Source: Herbiconiux ginsengi (GTDB lineage: Bacteria > Actinomycetota > Actinomycetes > Actinomycetales > Microbacteriaceae). From it: a DNA stretch of 64,000 bases. Location: assembly GCF_900107435.1 (NCBI RefSeq), contig NZ_FNPZ01000009.1, forward strand, positions 1-64,000, in the 5' to 3' direction. The notes beneath the pieces were generated by a model, which was given only the letters and a program-made list of their open reading frames with translations, was not told where the DNA came from and searched no databases. A program made the translations under genes and the position numbers. Below, piece after piece: positions 58,709 through 64,000 of this stretch. Position 1 is the first letter of the stretch. The number at the start of each line of letters is the position of its first letter.

Positions 58709-59650
58709 TTAGAGTGCTTCGGGGCGTGGTGGTGTCCAGGTGCCCTCGAGCACGGAGGGGTGGGGGCGGTACAGACGCAGCACGTAGTTCCAGCCAGGCA
58801 TGATGGGCAGGGCGTTGGGGACTCCGTCGAGTTGCACGCCGAAGCGGATGGTGACAGCGCCATTGACATCGGTGGTGGCGGTGAGGCTGTTGATGCTGTT
58901 CACGCCGAGGGCGTTCTCCTCGAAGTACCCGGCCGCGTTGTATAGCGACACCGACCAGAACGCGTTGGCCGGAACATCGATCAGACGGAGGCGGTACTCG
59001 TCGACGGGGAGGCCTTCGTCGAAGTTGACGTAGGTGGCTTCCGCTTCGGGCAGGCCACCCCAGCCGGAGGCGGTGCCCAGCAGGTGCATGATCTGATCGA
59101 CTTCTGCCGCGGTGCCGAACGAACGGTCGAATTTGGTCACGCCGCGAGCGAGGGTGAGGATGGCGTCGCGGGTTTCCTTCTGTGACGCCTCGTCGTAGTC
59201 GGGCAATGGGAACTCGCCTGTTCCTCCGCCGCGTATGACGAGGGCGTCCTGCAGCCGGTTCACCTCGGCGACATCGTCAGGGCTGGTCGGATCGACGAGG
59301 ATCCGCACGATGAGCGCGGCATAGTCGGTGCCGACCAGTTCGCGTGTGAGCTGGTGCTCTCCGGGATCGCTCAGGATGATCGGACCGTAGTGGTCCTGAT
59401 TGATCACCCACACGGAGATGTAGCGTTCGCCGGTGTCGGGCAGTGTGACCGTGACTGCCTCGCGCGTGTCGATGACGGCGAAGCTGTACAGGGTGTCGCG
59501 GTTCTGGCGAATGACGGGCTGGTCGCCGAGCGAGTCGAGCTCACGCGTGTGATTCCACGCGCTCAGACCGACGCCGGCGGCCAGGCGGGAGAACATGAGG
59601 TCCGATTCGGCCCGGTTGAAGTTGTGGACGGTGACGGGTATCGCAGACAT
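58709..59650 (-). CDS. DUF1254/DUF1214 domain protein
   Basis: 313 residues. The N-terminal DUF1254-like part has VIRQNRDTLYSFAVID, RYISVWVINQDHYGPIILSD. The C-terminal DUF1214-like part has VPANAFWSVSLYNAAGYFEE and GWNYVLRLYRPHPSVLEG, with the typical final W. Proteins of this design are widespread with unknown function and often occur next to regulators. There is no signal peptide here. Confidence 0.85.
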   Translation of the reverse strand: MSAIPVTVHNFNRAESDLMFSRLAAGVGLSAWNHTRELDSLGDQPVIRQNRDTLYSFAVIDTREAVTVTLPDTGERYISVWVINQDHYGPIILSDPGEHQLTRELVGTDYAALIVRILVDPTSPDDVAEVNRLQDALVIRGGGTGEFPLPDYDEASQKETRDAILTLARGVTKFDRSFGTAAEVDQIMHLLGTASGWGGLPEAEATYVNFDEGLPVDEYRLRLIDVPANAFWSVSLYNAAGYFEENALGVNSINSLTATTDVNGAVTIRFGVQLDGVPNALPIMPGWNYVLRLYRPHPSVLEGTWTPPRPEAL

Positions 59651-59895
59651 CAGACGGATGCTTTCGGTCTTGAGTTGAGAGCGAGAGGCTCATGGCAAGG
59701 GCCTACGCCTCCTAGTGTGGCTTACCCGCCGACCGCCAGGCGGTCATGCTCAGCGTAGCGATGACGCGCGGCCGAGCACCGCCCGGCGGAGGATGGGTGA
59801 CGGGTGCGGGGGAGTGGTTGTGCGGCATGTGCGGCGCCGTCCGTCCGACTCCGAACCTGCGTTTGCGAGGATCTCTGCCGCCTTTGTCGCTGCAC

Positions 59896-60870
59896 TCATG
59901 CGAGGCTGGGGGTTTTCCTGGTCACGGATATGCTGCGGCGGATGGCGATGACGGCGTCCGTCGCTGAATACGCCGCCAGCAAGACTAGAAGGAACCGTGC
60001 TGTGGTGTCTGCTGCTGGGGAGATGAACACAGGCCCCGCGAGGGACCACCACAGCAGCAGGGCGGCCATGGCCACGTCCGCCGCAGCGCGGGTGCGGAGG
60101 GTGGTGACGGACCAGCGTCCTCGGGCAAGGACGAGGATGAGGAGCGCGAAGGACGCCACCCAGACTGGCAGAACCCAGGGTGCGCGCCATCTCAGGAATA
60201 CAGGGTCGAGTTCGAGGGCAGTGAACACGGCGGGCGGGAGCCCGGGCGCCCAGGACGCAAGCCAGGGGAGCGCGATCACCACGGTGGCGCCGAGCAGCCC
60301 TGCGGTCAGGCCGGCGATGGTGGCGGGACGGTTGACCAGGTCGCGGTCGATCGTCCGCGGCGGCGCAGGCGCCCACGGCTCGGGGATCGACTGCTGTCGC
60401 CGGGTGACCAGCGCCCCGATCAGTGTGTAGGTGATCATCACGCCGGGCCACCAGAGCGCGCCGAGGCCGGCGCCGAGCCACCAGACGGTGAGGCGACCCC
60501 ACCAGGTGTCCGCGCCGTAGTCCCATCCGGTGACCGGGATCACGCCCAGCAGGGTGGCGGGGAGGGTAACCGCCCAGATCAGCGCGATACCGCCCAGCGC
60601 GAGCCAGGTAAATTTGGGGGCGTCGGCGGGGCGGATGATCGTGAACCCCGCGGCCCGGTAGCGGTCGGCCACGTCCCGGGGTGATCCGAAAGTGGTGAGC
60701 AGTTCCATGGCGAGCGGGGCGTCGGCGGGGCGGCCGGCATCCGCTGCGCGACCGCTGAGTTCGTCATCGAGCAGGGAACGGAGTTCTTGGGCGACATCGG
60801 CGCGCTGGCGTCGCGGCAGGAATCTGACGACGTCGGCGACGTAACTGTTGATGATGGCGTTGGGATCCAT
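59896..60870 (-). CDS. permease-prefix-domain membrane protein
   Basis: 324 residues. The N-terminal 75 residues (INSYVADVVRFLPRRQRADV, then QELRSLLDDELSGRA and TTFGSPRDVADRYRAAGF) form the permease prefix domain 1. About seven membrane helices follow. Such proteins are encoded with a PadR regulator, as here, and may act in envelope stress or as parts of transporters. The 59651-59895 gap downstream shows nothing clear. Confidence 0.8.
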   Translation of the reverse strand: MDPNAIINSYVADVVRFLPRRQRADVAQELRSLLDDELSGRAADAGRPADAPLAMELLTTFGSPRDVADRYRAAGFTIIRPADAPKFTWLALGGIALIWAVTLPATLLGVIPVTGWDYGADTWWGRLTVWWLGAGLGALWWPGVMITYTLIGALVTRRQQSIPEPWAPAPPRTIDRDLVNRPATIAGLTAGLLGATVVIALPWLASWAPGLPPAVFTALELDPVFLRWRAPWVLPVWVASFALLILVLARGRWSVTTLRTRAAADVAMAALLLWWSLAGPVFISPAADTTARFLLVLLAAYSATDAVIAIRRSISVTRKTPSLA

Positions 60871-60871
60871 G

Positions 60872-61213
60872 TCAGTCTTCCTCGGTTAGGAGTCGGGTCA
60901 TTGCCGACGTCAGCGACCCCCACGCGGAGGTCAAGTCTTGGTACACGCCGGCGCCGAGGGGGCTCAGCTGGTAGTAGCGGCGAGGCGGCCCGTCGTCGGC
61001 CTGCCATTGCGACGTGAGTAGTCCCTGGGACTCCAGTCGGCGCAGCAGCGGATAGAGCGTGCCCTCCTCGAGGGGCATCCCTCGCTGAGCGAGAGCGGTT
61101 CGTAGGGAGTAGCCGTACTGCGGGGCGTGCAGCTGGGAGAGCACGGCCAGAACGAGGACACCCTTGCGCAGGTCCTGCTCCAGCCGGCCGAGTTGTGCCG
61201 CATCATCTACCAT
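60872..61213 (-). CDS. PadR family transcriptional regulator
   Basis: 113 residues from ATG 61213. LRKGVLVLAVLSQLHAPQYG, then LEEGTLYPLLRRLESQGLLT and the wing GPPRRYYQLSPLG are standard PadR features. It lies one base before the membrane protein gene and forms a two-gene operon. The dyad ATGT-N10-ACAT at 61212-61229 over its start is a likely operator. Confidence 0.88.
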   Translation of the reverse strand: MVDDAAQLGRLEQDLRKGVLVLAVLSQLHAPQYGYSLRTALAQRGMPLEEGTLYPLLRRLESQGLLTSQWQADDGPPRRYYQLSPLGAGVYQDLTSAWGSLTSAMTRLLTEED

Positions 61214-61229
61214 GTGAAACACATTACAT
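61212..61229. promoter_or_regulatory. PadR-type operator dyad
   Basis: ATGT-N10-ACAT with AT-rich flanks overlaps the start of the padR-like gene. This is the classic PadR half-site pair, and it supports autoregulation of the PadR/membrane operon. Confidence 0.6.
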
Positions 61230-61484
61230 AGAGCCGCACAGTATGGGAAGAGCGCGACTCAACGTTCCGCGAAGTCGGCCGTGTTGACGAACACCGCGAC
61301 CTTCCCGATCGCCCCTCCGCCAGCCCCTAACCGCAATCTAGGCCCGGCACGTGGTCCCCCGCACGTAGGTGGGCTAGGAGTGCTGGAATGATGGGACGAG
61401 AATCTATCAAGACGCCCGACTTACAACTAAACTCCTGCGTAGCACGGGCTCGTGCGACCCCCGCCCTTAGCAATGGAGAGTGCT

Positions 61485-61649
61485 ATGCAGAGTGAAGTTC
61501 TCGAAGTTCAAGAGTTCGCAAACCAGATGATGCGGCACGCCGAGCCGGGCATGCGCGGCGACGCATCCAACCCGGCGATGACAACACCCGCTTTCGTCAC
61601 CGCCGCTCAGTTCGTCATCCAGGGAAGTACGATCTGCCTGATTTGCTGA
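61485..61649 (+). CDS. linaridin precursor peptide, cypemycin-like
   Basis: 54 residues from ATG 61485 (GGAGAG upstream; an ATG at 61473 is less likely). The leader ends NPAM and the predicted 22-residue core starts TTPAF and ends with AQFVIQGSTICLIC, which differs from the end of cypemycin (AQFVIQGSTICLVC) at one residue. In cypemycin the core Thr residues become dehydrobutyrine, the two Cys form an aminovinyl-cysteine ring and the N terminus is dimethylated. Here the first core residue is Thr, not Ala, and the middle differs (FVTA against TPTV). Modification genes follow downstream. Confidence 0.93.
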   Translation: MQSEVLEVQEFANQMMRHAEPGMRGDASNPAMTTPAFVTAAQFVIQGSTICLIC

Positions 61650-61661
61650 GGAACGCTCGAC

Positions 61662-61700
61662 CTTCCGCCGGAGACGCCGATCGCGAGTCTCCGGCGGAAG
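61662..61700 (+). terminator. strong hairpin between precursor and modification genes
   Basis: CTTCCGCCGGAGAC pairs perfectly with GTCTCCGGCGGAAG (14-bp stem, 11-base loop), 13 bases after the precursor stop. Such partial terminators behind RiPP precursor genes keep the precursor transcript abundant relative to the enzymes. Confidence 0.85.
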
Positions 61701-61722
61701 TCATCAGAGGGGTGCATACACG

Positions 61723-63525
61723 ATGAGGTTCGGTCGCGGGATGCGGAGGGCGAAGCGGCATCGTGAGGTGCGTCGTACCCCGGCAGAGTCTCAACAATGG
61801 GCGCTGGATGCGACCTTTTTGCCCATTGCTGTCGGCCAGGTGCTGGCGTCGATAGAGTCCCTCATGATTGGGGGGCTCTATAGGAAAGATGGGCTGCTCC
61901 GCGGAGTGTCTGCGATCGGCGTGCCACCTGGCAGTCCTCGATACAGATTGCTCAACGCGCTGGACTCGGCGCGGACACCCCGGGTGCTCGCGACGATCAC
62001 GCTTGTAGCGTCCGGAGTCCTTCTAGCCAGCCGCGGAAACCGGCGTCTGCAGATCGCTGCGTCCGCTGTGATTGGTGGCGTCAACCGTTTGAGTGAGCTT
62101 CGGACGCCTTATGGGCGTGATGGCGCTGATCAAATGACCGGAATAATAACGCAGTATCGCATCGTATCTGCGCTGGTGCCCGACCGTGCACGCTCCGACG
62201 AGCTGTTCCTGCGCGCCCTCAACGCTCAGGCCGGTTTGAGCTACTTCGTGTCGGGTGTCTCGAAGCTATTTGGTTCTAGCTGGGTGCAGGGCGACGCGAT
62301 CGGTGAAATTCTGCAGACGGAGGCGTATGGCAATGGACCTGCCGCTAGCCTGCTGCGACGATTCCCCCGCTTGGTCCGGCTGCTGACATGGGCCACGCCG
62401 CTGTGGGAAGTGTCCTTTCCTCTTATTTACCTACTGCCGAGCCGATGGGCTCGTGCCATGCTGCTCGGCGTAAAGGCATTTCATCTCGGCATCGCCGGTG
62501 TGATGGAGTTGCCGCGCTTCGTGTGGGGATTCGTTGGTTCTCACGGTGCGGTGCAATACGTCGTTGATCAGCGCAGCCAGGCCCGGCGCTCGGCCGGGTC
62601 GCTGGAACGAGTCACCCTCGCCTCCGCCGCGGTCATAGCGAGCGTGAGCGCTGGCTATGCCGCCTCACAAAGGCAGTTCGACATCGAGAGGCGGGGAGGT
62701 TTGAAAGGCACCAAGCTCCTAGACGTGGACGACGGAGTGGTCGAATACGATCTGCGCGCCCCTTCGGACCCTTCGGTGACTGCCGAGTCGGCTCCCGTCG
62801 TCGTCCTGGAGGCCGGACTCGGAAGCCCCCTGGAGGCCTTCTCGTGGGTGGCGGAGCTGCTGGCGGTTGATCACCATGTGCTGTCCTACCACCGTGGCGG
62901 CTACGGCCGGACGACGTCGAACCGGTCGCCCGGAGACCTCGTCGCGGCGCTCCTAGCCCACGTGGTGTCGTCCGGCACGCTGATATCGGTCTCGCATTCG
63001 ATAGGCACTCTCGCCGCCGCGTCATACCTCAGGCGCGACTTTGGTGGTCGATTCATCTCCAGTGCGGTCGTCATCGACGGAACGAATCCCCGTCTTCTCG
63101 CCGACGATCGTGTGGATCGTCGGCGGCGTGGAATGTTCCTCCAGTCACAGGCTGGGTCGATGTATATCGCGCTGACGGGCATCTACAATTTCGTCCCGCA
63201 CGCGATCGCGCGCCAATCCGCGTTCGCGCCTGACGATCAACTGGGCGTGGTGCAGTTCAGCTTCTCTCCGCGGAACATACTCCGCGCCACACGGGAATAC
63301 TTCAACATGCCTCTTGTTGATGCGATGCAGTCACTTCTGGCAGTTCCCCGTCGTCGGGTCATCGCCTCGAAAGAGTACGAGCAGCAGGAGTCGGAGTTTG
63401 CTGAGGCGCTTCACGCTCCGATCGTCGTCGTCGAAGGCGCTTCACATCGTTCGATTCTGGGTTATCGCCAATACGCGCAGCAGGTAGCACAAATTGTCCG
63501 GGAGACAAGTGGCGATGACTCCTAG
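61723..63525 (+). CDS. CypH-like membrane/hydrolase fusion protein of the linaridin cluster
   Basis: 600 residues. The N-terminal half is a membrane domain with about five to six helices and the motif NAQAGLSYFVSGVSKLFGSS, like HTTM-type enzymes. The C-terminal half (about 345-595) is an alpha/beta hydrolase: VLEAGLGSPLEAFSWV, the nucleophile elbow SVSHSIGT near 420 and the His in EGASHRSILGY. This combination matches CypH/LinH of linaridin clusters, which is essential for maturation with CypL. It is separated from the precursor by the hairpin and overlaps the next gene. Confidence 0.82.
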   Translation: MRFGRGMRRAKRHREVRRTPAESQQWALDATFLPIAVGQVLASIESLMIGGLYRKDGLLRGVSAIGVPPGSPRYRLLNALDSARTPRVLATITLVASGVLLASRGNRRLQIAASAVIGGVNRLSELRTPYGRDGADQMTGIITQYRIVSALVPDRARSDELFLRALNAQAGLSYFVSGVSKLFGSSWVQGDAIGEILQTEAYGNGPAASLLRRFPRLVRLLTWATPLWEVSFPLIYLLPSRWARAMLLGVKAFHLGIAGVMELPRFVWGFVGSHGAVQYVVDQRSQARRSAGSLERVTLASAAVIASVSAGYAASQRQFDIERRGGLKGTKLLDVDDGVVEYDLRAPSDPSVTAESAPVVVLEAGLGSPLEAFSWVAELLAVDHHVLSYHRGGYGRTTSNRSPGDLVAALLAHVVSSGTLISVSHSIGTLAAASYLRRDFGGRFISSAVVIDGTNPRLLADDRVDRRRRGMFLQSQAGSMYIALTGIYNFVPHAIARQSAFAPDDQLGVVQFSFSPRNILRATREYFNMPLVDAMQSLLAVPRRRVIASKEYEQQESEFAEALHAPIVVVEGASHRSILGYRQYAQQVAQIVRETSGDDS

Positions 63526-64000
63526 CGTCGCGCGGTTTGCCACCACAGTCGCGTCGGTGGCCCTCACCGCCCACGTGGTCGCTACGGTCTTGCAGAACAC
63601 GCCCGACTCTTACAACCTCGATCTGCGCCGATACGTGGCTGGATGGACCATCCCCGGCTGGCGGTTCTTCGCCCCGAACCCGGGTGTTCACAACGTCCAT
63701 TTGCTCGCGCGCACACGAGGCACCGAGTCGAGTGATCGGCCAGGCGACTGGCGTGACGTTACTCCTCCGACGCACCACAGCATGCTCAACGTGCTGTTCA
63801 ATCCGCGCAGCCGCGGCCCGAAAGCACTCTTCGATGCCATGCAGCAGCTGTCGGTGATGCAGTCGAACTACAGCGCGATGGAGTGGATGGTGACTAGCTT
63901 GCCCTACCGTCTCGTTACCGACGCGACGAGGGGTTTCCTTCAGACCGAAGACGCGACGCAGTTCCAGTTCCTCCTGATGAACTACTACCCAGCTGCGCAA
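63515..64000 (+). CDS. membrane-associated linaridin protein (CypL-like), 3'-partial
   Basis: 162 residues to the window end, starting at ATG 63515 inside the last codons of the preceding gene (11-bp overlap; a GTG at 63509 is also in frame). After a hydrophobic segment (TVASVALTAHVVATVLQNTP), the sequence YVAGWTIPGWRFFAPNPGVH and LPYRLVTDATRGFLQTED is of the type found in small proteins paired with HTTM proteins. Its place directly after the CypH-like gene suggests the CypL/LinL partner, but the protein is incomplete here. Confidence 0.65.
   Translation, partial: MTPSVARFATTVASVALTAHVVATVLQNTPDSYNLDLRRYVAGWTIPGWRFFAPNPGVHNVHLLARTRGTESSDRPGDWRDVTPPTHHSMLNVLFNPRSRGPKALFDAMQQLSVMQSNYSAMEWMVTSLPYRLVTDATRGFLQTEDATQFQFLLMNYYPAAQ

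Overview
The window looks like high-GC actinobacterial DNA, most plausibly from Microbacteriaceae such as Microbacterium. The reasons are the GC-rich coding style, the SCO6880/DUF4913 type of conjugation module, the sortase-type cell-wall anchor and the PadR and IclR regulators. The genus is an inference. No rRNA, tRNA or CRISPR array was found.

About 1-36 kb reads as a mobile conjugative element or plasmid. It starts with a Fic/antitoxin pair and a serine recombinase (1-1.5 kb), followed by small genes including an NrdH-like redoxin (1.5-2.6 kb). Next come a mobilization locus with a candidate oriT, MobC and a relaxase (2.8-6.3 kb), a DUF1016 nuclease (6.3-7.3 kb) and a PadR-membrane protein-lipoprotein operon (7.7-9.9 kb). 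The conjugation operon (15.2-23.9 kb, minus strand) encodes VirD4, VirB4, SCO6880, TrbL-like, VirB8-like and pilin-like proteins. A divergent operon (24.0-28.3 kb) encodes a ParA-like ATPase, a lipoprotein, a cell-wall hydrolase, an FHA protein and a helix-turn-helix protein. A primase/replication protein, a ParB-like protein, an ArdC-like protein and a parA/partner pair with iterons fill 28.4-36 kb.

Inserted between the mobilization and transfer regions (10-14.4 kb) is a gamma-butyrolactone-type signalling cassette: a TetR receptor, an AfsA-like synthase and a short-chain reductase, flanked by two secreted-protein genes. Sites of the form GTAAG-N12-CTTAY lie upstream of both secreted genes and also in the divergent promoter of the two conjugation operons at 23.9 kb. 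This suggests that a diffusible signal could control both the cargo and the transfer of the element.

A degenerate junction (36.0-36.7 kb) is followed by a merB-like gene, an HxlR regulator and a catabolic cluster (38.3-50.7 kb). That cluster has a sugar ABC importer, an SDR, an alpha/beta hydrolase, glycerate kinase, a 2-hydroxyacid dehydrogenase, a glycerol dehydrogenase-like enzyme, a split transketolase and an FMN-dependent 2-hydroxyacid oxidase. An APC permease with an IclR regulator, signal peptidase with DUF305, a wall-anchored copper amine oxidase-like protein, an ISL3-derived miniature element, a phosphatase, DUF1254 and a second PadR/membrane pair follow (51-61.2 kb).

The right edge (61.4-64 kb) begins a linaridin RiPP cluster. 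It has a 54-residue precursor whose C terminus is nearly that of cypemycin, then a hairpin, a CypH-like membrane/hydrolase fusion and the start of a further gene cut by the window end.
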